A stretch of 64,000 bases of DNA from Oenococcus oeni DSM 20252 = AWRIB129. Its GTDB lineage: Bacteria > Bacillota > Bacilli > Lactobacillales > Lactobacillaceae. Location: contig NZ_AQVA01000010.1 in assembly GCF_000372485.1 (NCBI RefSeq), positions 1 to 64,000 of the forward strand, in the 5' to 3' direction. The stretch's first letter is position 1; each line of letters opens with the position of its first letter. Positions 55,154 to 64,000 of this stretch are shown here, piece after piece. The translations under genes and the position numbers were made by a program. Under the pieces are notes generated by a model. That model was not told the DNA's origin, did not search any database, and saw only the letters and a program-made list of their open reading frames with translations.

Positions 55154-55720
55154 TTACTTAATTAAGACAACATCTTCAGAAACTGCCCAAGGATCTAATT
55201 CATTGATGTGATCGTAGTACATAATTCCCTTTAAGTGATCGATTTCATGTTGAAAAACAATCGCTGGATAATCTTTTAATCGAATCGAATGGTGCTCGCC
55301 GTTTTCATCATCGTAGTCGACAGTAATCTTATCGGCTCTGAGGACGATTCCGGGGGTATCTTCGTCTTTTGACAAACATCCCTCTCCGGCTTCCAGTGCT
55401 GCTCTTTTCATTGATTCACGGGTAATTTTTGGATTATAAACGATTCCGCGGAAATACGGTTTCGAATCTTCTTCAGGATTCAAAGAAGGGATTAGCAAAG
55501 CTGTCATCTGCAAAGACTTATTAACTTGCGGACCAGCGAGGCCGACACCCGGACGTAAATGATAGGTTTCGTTTTTTTCTTTATCCTGAGAAACCTCAAG
55601 AAATTCAAGCATCCGATGACCAAGTTTTTTTATTTCTAAATCAAGCGGAAAAGTAACTGGTTTGGCTTTCGCACGCAAAACCGGATTACCATCACGTGTA
55701 ATATCTTCCATTAGTATCAT
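55154..55720 (-). CDS. def: Peptide deformylase
   Basis: 188 residues with the three iron/zinc motifs: GVGLAGPQV, AGEGCLSKDED and VFQHEIDHLKGIM. It removes formyl groups from nascent proteins, the partner step to Fmt. The long insert before motif 1 (residues ~45-55) marks a type 2 Gram-positive enzyme. An extended -10 (TGGTATACA) lies about 8 bases before ATG 55720 and no ribosome site is seen, so the mRNA may be leaderless. ATG 55711 is an alternative. Confidence 0.94.
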   Translation of the reverse strand: MILMEDITRDGNPVLRAKAKPVTFPLDLEIKKLGHRMLEFLEVSQDKEKNETYHLRPGVGLAGPQVNKSLQMTALLIPSLNPEEDSKPYFRGIVYNPKITRESMKRAALEAGEGCLSKDEDTPGIVLRADKITVDYDDENGEHHSIRLKDYPAIVFQHEIDHLKGIMYYDHINELDPWAVSEDVVLIK

Positions 55721-55781
55721 AATTTTATTGTATACCAGGCTAGCCAAGCGGCTATTTTTCGTGTATTATAAACTATCAGTG

Positions 55782-55800
55782 GCTGCATAAGCAGCTTTTT
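55782..55800 (+). other. Short hairpin with T run in the typA leader
   Basis: GCTGC-ATAA-GCAGC-TTTTT lies between a probable -10 (TATTAT near 55764) and the typA start. It has terminator form but a stem of only 5-6 bp; it could be an attenuator. Confidence 0.4.
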
Positions 55801-55819
55801 GTTTGTAAAGGAATTATGA

Positions 55820-57655
55820 ATGGCAAAAACGAGAGAAGATATTAGAAATATTGCGATTATCGCCCATGTTGATCATGGTAAGACTACTTTGGTTAACGAA
55901 ATGCTGAAACAATCAGATACTTTTGATTCACATACGCAAATTGCTGATCGAGCAATGGATACGAATCCAATTGAAAAAGAACGTGGAATTACCATTCTTT
56001 CAAAAACGACAGCAATCAGAGTTGGCAATAAACAGATTAACATCGTCGATACACCGGGCCATGCCGATTTTGGCGGTGAAGTTGAACGTATCATGACGAT
56101 GGTTGACGGTGTTTTGCTTGTCGTTGATGCTTTTGAAGGAACGATGCCACAAACACGCTTTGTTTTAAAAAAAGCTTTTGAACAACATTTGACTCCAATT
56201 GTAATCATTAATAAAGTTGATCGTCCCGGTGCTCGTCCACAAGAAGTGGTCGATGAGGTTTTGGATTTGTTTATTGAATTGGGTGCTGACGATGAGATGC
56301 TTGATTTCCCAGTTATCTATGCATCCGCAATGAATGGGACAAGCAGCTACTCGGCTGATATAAGCAAACAAGAACATACAATGAAGCCTATTTTTGATAC
56401 GGTCTTTAAAACAATCCCGGCTCCAATCGATAATTCTGACGAACCAATGCAGTTCCAAGTTGCTATGCTTGATTACAATGACTTTGTTGGTCGTATCGGA
56501 ATTGGCCGTGTTGTTCGCGGAACAATCAAAGTCGGCGATAATGTTACTGTTCTAAAACTTGATGGTTCACATAAAGATTTTCGTGTGACGAAATTAATGG
56601 GTTTTTTGGGCTTGAAACGAATTGATATAAATCAGGCCGAAGCAGGAGATTTGATTGCTGTTTCCGGAATGGAAGAAATTAATGTCGGTGAAACAGTTGC
56701 TGCTTCCAGCCACCCTGACGCTCTGCCTCCGCTGAGAATCGATCCACCAACTTTGCAGATGATTTTTAGAACCAATGATTCGCCCTTTGCCGGTCGGGAA
56801 GGAAAATTCGTAACCGCCCGTCAATTGGAAGATCGGTTGAAGCAGGAGCTTCATACAGACGTTTCACTACGAGTAGAAGATACGAAAACACCTGGTGTCT
56901 GGACTGTTTCCGGTCGTGGAGAACTACACCTTTCAATTTTGATCGATACATTGCGCCGAGAAGGATTTGAGTTGCAGGCTGGTCGTCCAAAGGTTATTTA
57001 TCGTGAGATCGACGGAACGCGTTGCGAACCGTTTGAAGATGTACAAATCGATACGCCTGAAGAATATACTGGTTCAATTATTCAATCTTTGTCGGAACGC
57101 AAAGGAGAGTTATTGAATATGGAACCACAGGGTAACGGTCAGACGCGTTTACACTTTGTTGCCCCTTCACGCGGCCTGATTGGTTATTCTAGCGAGTTTT
57201 TGAGTTCTACTCGTGGATATGGTATCTATAACCATACATTCTTGGATTATCGCCCGGTTATTACCGGATGGAACCCGGGTCGTCGTAATGGTACTTTGGT
57301 TGCAATTGGTCAGGGAACGGTTACGACTTATGCAATCATGCAGGTTGAGGATCGCGGTACTATTTTTGTTGATCCCGGCACCGAGGTTTACGAGGGTATG
57401 ATTGTTGGTGAAAATTCCCGTGAAAATGATATCTCAGTTAACATTACCCGTATGAAAGCGCAAAGTAACGTCCGTTCTTCAAATAAAGACCAAACGGCTA
57501 TTATCAAGACGCCAACTCATTTGACTCTTGAAGAGTCGATCGAGTTCTTGAATGATGACGAATTAGTCGAGGTTACCCCTGAAAATACCCGTCTTCGCAA
57601 GATAATTCTGAAGACCAATGAACGTGAAAAAGTAGCTCGTCATCGAAATAATTAA
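55820..57655 (+). CDS. typA: Ribosome-binding GTPase TypA/BipA
   Basis: 611 residues. G domain: [49 protein letters not shown]; then EF-G-like domains and the TypA-specific C-terminal domain. It binds ribosomes and supports 50S assembly and growth at low temperature or under stress. AAAGGAATT precedes the ATG. Monocistronic with a terminator. Confidence 0.96.
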   Translation: MAKTREDIRNIAIIAHVDHGKTTLVNEMLKQSDTFDSHTQIADRAMDTNPIEKERGITILSKTTAIRVGNKQINIVDTPGHADFGGEVERIMTMVDGVLLVVDAFEGTMPQTRFVLKKAFEQHLTPIVIINKVDRPGARPQEVVDEVLDLFIELGADDEMLDFPVIYASAMNGTSSYSADISKQEHTMKPIFDTVFKTIPAPIDNSDEPMQFQVAMLDYNDFVGRIGIGRVVRGTIKVGDNVTVLKLDGSHKDFRVTKLMGFLGLKRIDINQAEAGDLIAVSGMEEINVGETVAASSHPDALPPLRIDPPTLQMIFRTNDSPFAGREGKFVTARQLEDRLKQELHTDVSLRVEDTKTPGVWTVSGRGELHLSILIDTLRREGFELQAGRPKVIYREIDGTRCEPFEDVQIDTPEEYTGSIIQSLSERKGELLNMEPQGNGQTRLHFVAPSRGLIGYSSEFLSSTRGYGIYNHTFLDYRPVITGWNPGRRNGTLVAIGQGTVTTYAIMQVEDRGTIFVDPGTEVYEGMIVGENSRENDISVNITRMKAQSNVRSSNKDQTAIIKTPTHLTLEESIEFLNDDELVEVTPENTRLRKIILKTNEREKVARHRNN

Positions 57656-57678
57656 TTTTTTATTTTTAATATTTTTTA

Positions 57679-57713
57679 AAACCTTGGAATGTGATATAAC
57701 TTTCAAGGTTTTT
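57679..57713 (+). terminator. Terminator after typA
   Basis: AAACCTTG / CAAGGTTT stem with T-rich tail. Confidence 0.82.
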
Positions 57714-57822
57714 ATTTATCTTCTTTTTGATATCTAATTTGTAATATTTTTCTTTTAGAATGATGATATCTTAAGTTGACTTGCACATATCAAAATAAAA
57801 ATTTAGGAGCTATATAATCACA

Positions 57823-58854
57823 ATGGTCACGATAAAAGAAATAGCCGACAAAGTTAATTTAAGCCCAACAACAGTCTCTAACGTGATTCATGGCCGCAAA
57901 GGGAAAGTATCGCCTGATAACTATAAAAAAATAAGTAGAGCCCTGGAAGAAAGCAAATATGTTTCTAATATGGGAGGACGGCTCTTAGGACGCCATGGGT
58001 CAAAAATTATCGCTGTCATTTTGAATTATGAACGACGGTCTGAAATGAATGTTGTTTCGGATCCTTTTTATAATCAAATTGTTGGATTTCTTGAGGAAGA
58101 AATTCGTAAAAAAAGCTATTTTATGATGCTTTATACTTCTGGAAGCGTGACAGAAAGTTTACGATTGGCCACTGCTTGGGATATTGAAGGGTTGATTGTC
58201 CTTGGTTCACATCCTGATGATGCTAAGAACTTTATTAAACAGCAGAAGAGACCGGTAGCTTTTATCGATACTTATGTTGATAAGGAATCGATGACTGACG
58301 ATTTTATTAATGTTGGTTTACAGGATTTTAAGGGTGGTTATCAGATCACAAATTATTTGATTGGCCTTGGTCATAGAAGAATCGGTTTTTTTGCTGACGG
58401 CAATCAACTACTTGGTGTTGATCAGCAACGTTTTGCTGGTTTTAAAAAGGCTTTATCGGAGGCTGATATTAATCTTGAAAATCCCGGTTTTTTTGGTCTC
58501 GATTATCGAACTAATCAGCGTCACATTTTTCTAAAAAAATTTTCTGAAACAAAGCTAAAAGATTATACGGCGCTTGTTTTTACTTCAGACTTTTTAGCCG
58601 TAGATGCTATAAATGTTTTTCTTGATAACGGATTTAAAGTTCCGGAGGATATTTCAATTATGGGATTTGATCACAATATTTTCTCTGAGCAGTGTCGACC
58701 AAAATTGACTACGATCGGTCAGAATGTTCAAAAAAAAGCCGTTTTAGCGGTAGATTTTTTGACAGAGAGAATTCAAAGCAAACAAGCAATTAAAAAAATC
58801 AATCTTTTGTTAGATGCTGAATTAATTGTGCAGGACAGTACTGCTCGAGTGTAA
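57823..58854 (+). CDS. LacI-family transcriptional regulator
   Basis: 343 residues. The N-terminal LacI HTH (VTIKEIADKVNLSPTTVSNV) and hinge are followed by a periplasmic-binding-like ligand domain (FINVGLQDFKGGYQITNYLI, GLGHRRIGFFADG, ISIMGFDHN). It is the likely repressor of the sugar ABC/GH31 locus downstream, with an operator-like TGTAAGCGCTTTAC at 59269. TTTAGGAG precedes the ATG. The gene is intact while its presumed target operon is decaying. Confidence 0.92.
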   Translation: MVTIKEIADKVNLSPTTVSNVIHGRKGKVSPDNYKKISRALEESKYVSNMGGRLLGRHGSKIIAVILNYERRSEMNVVSDPFYNQIVGFLEEEIRKKSYFMMLYTSGSVTESLRLATAWDIEGLIVLGSHPDDAKNFIKQQKRPVAFIDTYVDKESMTDDFINVGLQDFKGGYQITNYLIGLGHRRIGFFADGNQLLGVDQQRFAGFKKALSEADINLENPGFFGLDYRTNQRHIFLKKFSETKLKDYTALVFTSDFLAVDAINVFLDNGFKVPEDISIMGFDHNIFSEQCRPKLTTIGQNVQKKAVLAVDFLTERIQSKQAIKKINLLLDAELIVQDSTARV

Positions 58855-58897
58855 TTAACATGGATTTCTTTATTGTGTTCGTTTTTTATTCATTTTC

Positions 58898-58927
58898 AGT
58901 GCTGTCGATTAATATCAGCACTTTTTT
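58898..58927 (+). terminator. Terminator after the LacI-type gene
   Basis: AGTGCTG / CAGCACT stem with six T. Confidence 0.88.
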
Positions 58928-59005
58928 AATTTATTGTTTTTCGATGTCTAATCATAAAAGCAATTGTGGTGGGACAATTAACTTTATTCATTCTTTCGGA
59001 TTCAT

Positions 59006-59260
59006 TTAACTATATTTGTTTTTAGGATTTAAATACGATAATTTAATTCTTTTTTGAATCGGAGCATTGCAAAGCGATTTTTTAAAATAAATTTCATTAG
59101 CTGCTTTTATATCTGTATATAGCAACTCAGGCGTAACGCCAACGTTTTTAAAAATTATAAACTCAAGAGATTGTGGGAAACGGATTTAGGGTCATAAATT
59201 CTTTATGTGACTGAATTTTAATATAAAATTGCCGGTTCAAAGTTAGCCAGGTTATATATT
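59006..59260 (-). pseudogene. Degenerate coding remnant, unidentified
   Basis: On the minus strand a frame of about 55 codons ending at TAA 59006-59008 reads like protein (LEFIIFKNVGVTPELLYTDI and onward to YLNPKNKYS). A second frame upstream (FYIKIQSHKEFMTLNPFP) can be joined to it by one frameshift. No start codon or known family. It is probably the tail of a lost gene. Confidence 0.3.
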
Positions 59261-59267
59261 TTCGTTA

Positions 59268-59296
59268 TTGTAAGCGCTTTACTTTTATGTTAGGAT
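59268..59296 (+). promoter_or_regulatory. Promoter with LacI/CcpA-like operator for the sugar operon
   Basis: TTGTAA, 17-bp spacer, TAGGAT. TGTAAGCGCTTTAC (59269-59282) overlaps the -35; its near-palindromic AAGCGCTT core is typical of LacI-family or cre sites. Confidence 0.5.
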
Positions 59297-59625
59297 ATAT
59301 TTTGTTACTTAGGTGTTACGTGACACTTATTTCCGTCAACGAGGGGGTGAGGAGGATAAAACGGGAAATTGGTATTGGGAATTATTAATTTCATTAGGAA
59401 CTGTTTATAAAAACAAGGCCTAGATGAAATATTTAAAGATACTATTGAATATCTGAAATAAGAATAATTTTATGTCGGGATTCGGAAAAGCACACGGCTG
59501 AAAAAGTTTTTTACGCTTGTTCACTCTGATTATTTAGCAGATATCGTATCAGTTGATATCAGTAGTTTAAGAGAATTATTTGCCAGTGGCGCACCGTATT
59601 TTAGACATGACTAAAGAGGTATCAA
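59297..59625 (+). other. Leader region of the sugar operon
   Basis: 329 bp without a gene. It contains the imperfect palindrome GTGTTACGTGACAC (about 59313-59326) and a GAGGGGGTGAGGAGG stretch resembling ribosome sites, but every frame is closed by stops. It may be the remains of a short gene. Confidence 0.3.
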
Positions 59626-60897
59626 ATGAATAAAACGATTAAATTGGTTACTGGCGTTTTGGCTTTCCTGATTCTGATCGCAGTTACCGTTTCGATGTTT
59701 CTGACGAGTGGTCCGAATCTGAATGGCAAGACCGTGATCCAGCTCTTTTCGACAAAGACTGAAAACGCCGCCACTTATAAAGAATTGATCAAAGCTTTTG
59801 AGAAGAAATACCCGTCAATTGAAGTTCAGCTTTCTTCTCCATCCAGCGCCGCAACTGTACTGCGAACCGATTTGGCCAAGAACAGTTTGCCGGATGTGAT
59901 TGCTGTCGGTGGCGACAATAATTTGGTTTCGCTGGTCAGTTCGGAAGGTTTGAGAAATTTAGCCGGTCAATCATATGCCAAAACAACTTTGCCAGCCTAC
60001 CGGAAGATGATCACAAGTCTTTATTCCAAAAAATCCCTATATGCGGTACCTTATGCGACCAATGCGGCTGGAGTTATCTATAATAAGGCCCTGTTTAAAA
60101 AAGCCGGTATCAAAACGGTTCCGACGACTTAGAATGAATTGATCGCCGATGCCAAGATTCTAAAAGCCAAGGGAATTACGCCCTTTGAATCGGCCTACAA
60201 GGATACATGGACGACGATGGCGACTTGGAATCCAATTGTTTCCAATACGATTCCTTCGAGTTGGATAAAAAAACGTCTGGAAAATAAGACAACTTTTGCT
60301 GCCACACATCAAACTGCGATGAAAAAATGGCTGCAGATTGCCCAGTATTCGCAAAGTGATTATATGGGAACTTCTTATGATTAGGCCAATATTGATTTTG
60401 CTAAAGGAAAGGTGGCCATGATTATCAATGGCAATTATGAAATACCGGCTTTTATTTCTTTGAATAAGAAAATCGACGCAGACATGTTTATGCTTCCTGT
60501 CTCGAACAATGCGAAGGCCAATAAAGTGACTTCGGGTATCGATGTTGCTTTTGCCATTTCGAAGGTTTCCAAGCACTTTTCCGCCGACAATAAGCTAGTT
60601 GCTTTTCTAATGGACAAGAAGAATGCGGCAATCTATAACAAAGAGCAATTTTCTTTTTCTGCGATCAAGGGCGTAAAACAAAAAAGCCGGTTCGTTGCCG
60701 GTATAGCTGATCAAATTAATCGGGGCAACGTAATCAACTATCCGGACCACTATTATCCATCAGCTTTGGATTTAACGCAGATGTTAACTCAGGCGGGTTT
60801 AAACGCTGCTAATCATATGAACGAGCAGAAGAACATCAGGATTTCTTTAAGAAGGGCTGACACAGCTTTTAACGCTGCTAATGTCGGGGAGAAATAA
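59626..60897 (+). pseudogene. Sugar ABC substrate-binding protein with two amber codons
   Basis: 423 codons in a single frame. The N-terminus has a membrane helix (LVTGVLAFLILIAVTVSMFL) but no lipobox Cys, then an extracellular solute-binding family 1 fold (LPDVIAVGGDNNLVSLV, SLYAVPYATNAAGVIYNKAL). TAG codons interrupt it at 60130-60132 (PTT*NEL, where relatives have Trp) and 60382-60384 (TSYD*ANIDF). Sequence between and after remains normal (GKVAMIINGNYEIPAF). Both fit single transitions from TGG and CAG. The protein should be truncated, disabling uptake. AAAGAGG precedes the ATG. Confidence 0.85.
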
Positions 60898-61777
60898 CTA
60901 TGAAACAGGGTCGAAAAAAATAAGTTTGACTTTTTATTTAATGACAGTGCCGATGGCAATTCTCTTTTTCATTTTTCATACGATACCTTTTCTCAGAGGC
61001 GTCTTTTATAGTTTTACGGATTGGAAAGGTTTTGGAAACTGGCATTTTGTCGGTTTGCGCAATTATGGATATATGTTTTCGAATGCCGATATCGGCAGTG
61101 CTTATGGTTTTACCTTTAAATTCGCTGTTTTTGCGACAATCTTTGTCAATGTAATTGCTTTATTGATTGCTTTGGGCCTGACCAGCAAGATCAAATTTCA
61201 AAATACTTTAAAGGCTGTTTATTTTCTTCCTTACATGTTGGGTACTTTGATCGTTGGTTTCATCTTTAACTTTATTTTTGGCAATCTGTTGCCGGACTTG
61301 GGTAAAGCATTGCATTGGTCATTTTTGACCACAAACATCTTGGGTACGAGTCATGCCTGGATTGGGATTTTGATCGTCACGATCTGGCAGGGACTGGCTT
61401 TTAATACATTGATTTATATGTCGGGTTTGCAATCCGTCAGTCCGGAACTTTACGAAGCGGCGTCTTTAGATGGCGCAGGAGCCTGGAAGAAATTCTGGCG
61501 GATTACTTTTCCTTTGATTGCACCCTTTTTCACGATTAATCTTGTGCTGTCTGTTAAAGGCTATTTGATGGTATTCGATCAGATCATGGCCATGACCAGT
61601 GGCGGCCCCGGCAACAGTACGACGTCAATTTCAGTGTTGATTTACACGCAAGGTTTTCAGGGGTCACAGTTTGCCATTCAATCAGCCAATGCCGTCGTTT
61701 TGTTCTTGATTGTTGCAGGTGTTTTCCTGTTCCAATTGAATGTGTTAAATAAAAGAGAGGACAGGATTGAAAACTGA
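60881..61777 (+). CDS. Sugar ABC transporter permease (MalF/MsmF-like), start region altered
   Basis: 298 residues, six membrane helices, EAA loop ELYEAASLDGAGAWKKFWRI. It is the first permease of a carbohydrate importer. The natural start appears to be ATG 60900, preceded by GGGGAGAA, but that frame ends after seven codons at an A7 run; eight A would continue into ISLTFYLM. Translation can still enter the correct frame from ATG 60881 inside the preceding gene, giving a different N-terminus (MSGRNNYETGSKK). Whether it is made is doubtful. Confidence 0.7.
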   Translation: MSGRNNYETGSKKISLTFYLMTVPMAILFFIFHTIPFLRGVFYSFTDWKGFGNWHFVGLRNYGYMFSNADIGSAYGFTFKFAVFATIFVNVIALLIALGLTSKIKFQNTLKAVYFLPYMLGTLIVGFIFNFIFGNLLPDLGKALHWSFLTTNILGTSHAWIGILIVTIWQGLAFNTLIYMSGLQSVSPELYEAASLDGAGAWKKFWRITFPLIAPFFTINLVLSVKGYLMVFDQIMAMTSGGPGNSTTSISVLIYTQGFQGSQFAIQSANAVVLFLIVAGVFLFQLNVLNKREDRIEN

Positions 61778-62652
61778 TGTCGATTATGCATGATAAAAAC
61801 AATTTACTTAAACCGGCTAAAATAAAGGCAATTAAACATCCTAACTACACTGTTACGGCTGTTTTAGCTACGATTGCTGTTTTTGCCATTCTTGGCGCAT
61901 TATATATGACGATGATGATCGCCTTGAAAAGCCCTTCGGATATGACGAATGTTTTGGCTTGGCCGAAACAATTCCAGTGGAGCAACTTCACGAGTGCTTG
62001 GCAGATGACAGATTTTCCATTGATGTTTAGAAATACGCTTTTCATTACAGCTTGGAATATTATTTTTACGATTATTACCAATTCGGCTGCGGCCTATGCT
62101 ATCACGCGTTATCGCAAACAAAGCCGTTTTTTCAATCTACTTTATTACTACTTCATTTCGGCAATGTTTATTCCTTTCAACGTCATTATGCTGCCCTTGG
62201 TGCGTGAAGTCTCGGCTTTCCATATGGACAATGATTTCGGCATGACCTTTTTATATATCATTTTCGGCATGCCTTTGAATATTTTTCTTTATTCAGGCTT
62301 TGTTAAGCAGATCCCGGTGGCCTTGGAAGAGGCAGCTGTAATGGATGGCGCCAAACCCTACCAAGTCTTCTTTAAAGTGATCTTTCCTTTGATGGCACCG
62401 ATGCATGCGACCGTAGCGATTTTGTCCTTTATGTGGACATGGAATGATTTCTTGATGCCTTTGGTGTTGTTAAGCGATCCCAAACAGCAGACGCTGCAGC
62501 TGGCACAATATGTCTTTCAAGGTCAGTTCTCAACCAACTATAACCTGGCCTTTGCTTCGTATGTGCTGGTTTTGGCCCCGGTTCTGATAATGTATGTATT
62601 TTTCCAGCGCTACATTATTTCCGGCGTTTTGACCGGATCTGTTAAGGGATAA
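61777..62652 (+). CDS. Sugar ABC transporter permease (MalG/MsmG-like)
   Basis: 291 residues with six membrane helices and the EAA loop ALEEAAVMDGAKPYQVFFKV. It pairs with the upstream permease (TGATG overlap). This gene has no visible lesion. No ATPase gene is in the locus; such importers usually borrow a shared MsmK/MalK-type ATPase. Confidence 0.9.
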   Translation: MSIMHDKNNLLKPAKIKAIKHPNYTVTAVLATIAVFAILGALYMTMMIALKSPSDMTNVLAWPKQFQWSNFTSAWQMTDFPLMFRNTLFITAWNIIFTIITNSAAAYAITRYRKQSRFFNLLYYYFISAMFIPFNVIMLPLVREVSAFHMDNDFGMTFLYIIFGMPLNIFLYSGFVKQIPVALEEAAVMDGAKPYQVFFKVIFPLMAPMHATVAILSFMWTWNDFLMPLVLLSDPKQQTLQLAQYVFQGQFSTNYNLAFASYVLVLAPVLIMYVFFQRYIISGVLTGSVKG

Positions 62653-62890
62653 GTACTCACATTGGCCAAAGGTTACATTGAATATTCTTTTCGTTCAGAT
62701 TCAACGACTGGATATTTTTAAAAAAAGTCGCTTATTCTATCTCTTTGGGCCCTTGAGGTACTTTCGTTTTGATATTCTTGTTTTCTGTTTCGACTTCTGG
62801 ATCGGCAAACACAAAAAATCAAAACAGCTTAAAAAACTATTCTAATAAAATTTGAATCAAAAATTTCAATTGAAAGGATTACAGGGGTTT

Positions 62891-64000
62891 ATGTTTGGAA
62901 AAATAAAGTTTTACGAAAAAAAGAGTAATGACGTTTCAATTGAATTCGAAAATGGTCGAGCATCGGTTGATATTATTACCCCTTCGATCATCAATTTTTT
63001 CTCGCCACTGTCTACTGAACGCCGCGCTTCAAAGGCTGTTGAAAATTTAAAAAGAATGCCCGGAAAAATTACGGTCGATTTTATCGATGGACAAGTCCTT
63101 GTTTATACGGAAAAACTAAAAGTATCAATTACCGATAATTTTATGGTTGATATATTTGATTTGAACGGTAAACGAATCTGCAGCGATTATCGAGGCGAGG
63201 ATAAACCGTTTGTTCGACGCGGCAACGATGATGACGGCAATATCGCGGCTGAAGAAGGCCATCAATTAGAAGAGGAACGTAAATCGCAAAAAATCAAGAT
63301 TTTGAAACAGTTGAATCCGGGCAGCTATTTTTATGGTTTGGGCGATCGGACTGGCCATTTAAATAAATTGGGCTACCACTATAAAATGTGGAATACCGAT
63401 AATCCGAATCCGCACGTTGAGAGTTTTGAAACAATGTACAAATCGATTCCATTCTTTGTGGCACTTGAGAAAAAACCGCTTATGGCATATTTTTCGACAA
63501 CAGTTATGAAACGGTTTTTGATTTTGGCAAAGAAAACAGAAACTATTATTCTTTTAGCGCCGTTGATGGAAATCTTGATTATTACTTTATTTATGGTCCA
63601 TCTGCTAAAGAAGTTATTTTCGGGTATACTCTTCTAACCGGTACTACACCGCTCCCACAATTATGGACATTGGGCTACCAACAGTCCAGGTGGTCTTATG
63701 CGCCAGAGAAAAGGCTGCAGGAGATTGCCAACAATTTTAGAAAAAAAGATATTCCCTGCGATGTTCTTTATTTGGATATCGATTATATGGACGGATATCG
63801 GGTTTTTACTTGGGATCAACAGAAATTTCCCAATCATGAAAAAATGTTGGACCGTTTAAAGGGACAAGGATATAAAATCGTCACGATTATCGATCCGGGT
63901 GTTAAAAAAGATAAAGGTTATTCAATTTATGATCAAGGGCTAAAAAATAATTATTTTGCGACTGATAGAGATGGTATTCCTTATGTTAATCGTGTCTGGC
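62891..64000 (+). pseudogene. Glycoside hydrolase family 31 (alpha-glucosidase/xylosidase type), frameshifted, cut by window end
   Basis: The frame opens at ATG 62891 (AGGGG upstream; TTG 62852 is an alternative) and encodes the GH31 N-terminal beta domain (SYFYGLGDRTGHLNKLG, MYKSIPFFVALEKKP). A missing base at about 63476-63478 shifts the frame; the other frame continues AYGIFFDNSYETVFDFG, PQLWTLGYQQSRWSY and LDIDYMDGYRVFTWD to the window end. The catalytic Asp region lies beyond the window. The intact enzyme would release glucose or xylose from alpha-linked oligosaccharides brought in by the adjacent importer. Confidence 0.85.

Overview
The window is AT-rich chromosomal DNA from a Gram-positive lactic acid bacterium. 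It has Bacillota-type promoters and Shine-Dalgarno sites, amino-acid leader RNAs, an EF-Tu starting at TTG and a PASTA-domain kinase. The protein sequences and the heavy gene decay point to the Leuconostoc/Oenococcus group, most likely Oenococcus (probably O. oeni). That assignment is recognition of sequence character, not a database result.

Layout. 1-863 is an IS5-family insertion sequence. 1150-5616 holds an NAD(P)-binding protein, a lysine-riboswitch-controlled amino-acid ABC importer and a broken ketopantoate reductase. 5.8-11.0 kb is accessory: membrane protein, AraC regulator, nitroreductase, YeiH-type transporter and an SDR. 11.1-14.8 kb is a TetR/multidrug efflux locus followed by wreckage of an ABC transporter and two-component system. 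14.8-19.3 kb is a methionine operon behind a T-box, with its first two genes broken. 19.4-22.1 kb carries yebC, fhs and rpmF. 22.2-29.5 kb is an intact lysine operon (lysA-dapH-dapL-dapA-dapB-asd-aminotransferase) behind a second lysine riboswitch. 29.6-34.8 kb carries glyA, fau, yitT, tRNA-Gly, thyA and a purine permease. 34.9-44.2 kb is a housekeeping run (two phosphoesterases, priA, fmt, prpC, prkC, rpe, thiN). tuf follows, then a TPR regulator, an SOS-controlled Y-family polymerase/YolD pair, a broken competence prepilin peptidase and one unrecognised gene. 49.9-52.5 kb is rpsP-ogt-rimM-trmD-rplS. 52.6-57.7 kb holds a broken yitT, a tautomerase, a LysM-NlpC/P60 wall hydrolase, def and typA. 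57.8-64.0 kb is a LacI-linked sugar ABC/GH31 locus carrying several disabling mutations.

How it fits together. Lysine is sensed twice by the same RNA class, once for uptake and once for synthesis, so both shut off together. Methionine is sensed by tRNA charging, but the methionine synthase-like gene and the first cystathionine enzyme gene are disrupted, which predicts a methionine requirement. fhs, glyA and fau supply the one-carbon pool used by thyA and fmt.

The strongest overall signal is about eleven disrupted genes in 64 kb. Several breaks are one-base changes in A or T runs and others are single nonsense codons in otherwise intact frames. This fits a lineage with weak mismatch repair; loss of mutS/mutL is established for Oenococcus. 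I found no clearly new biological system. The best leads are the paired lysine riboswitches, the LexA-governed mutagenesis cassette, recurrent leaderless starts, the possibly phase-variable efflux pump, an unusual tRNA-Gly and the unrecognised gene at 48973-49899.
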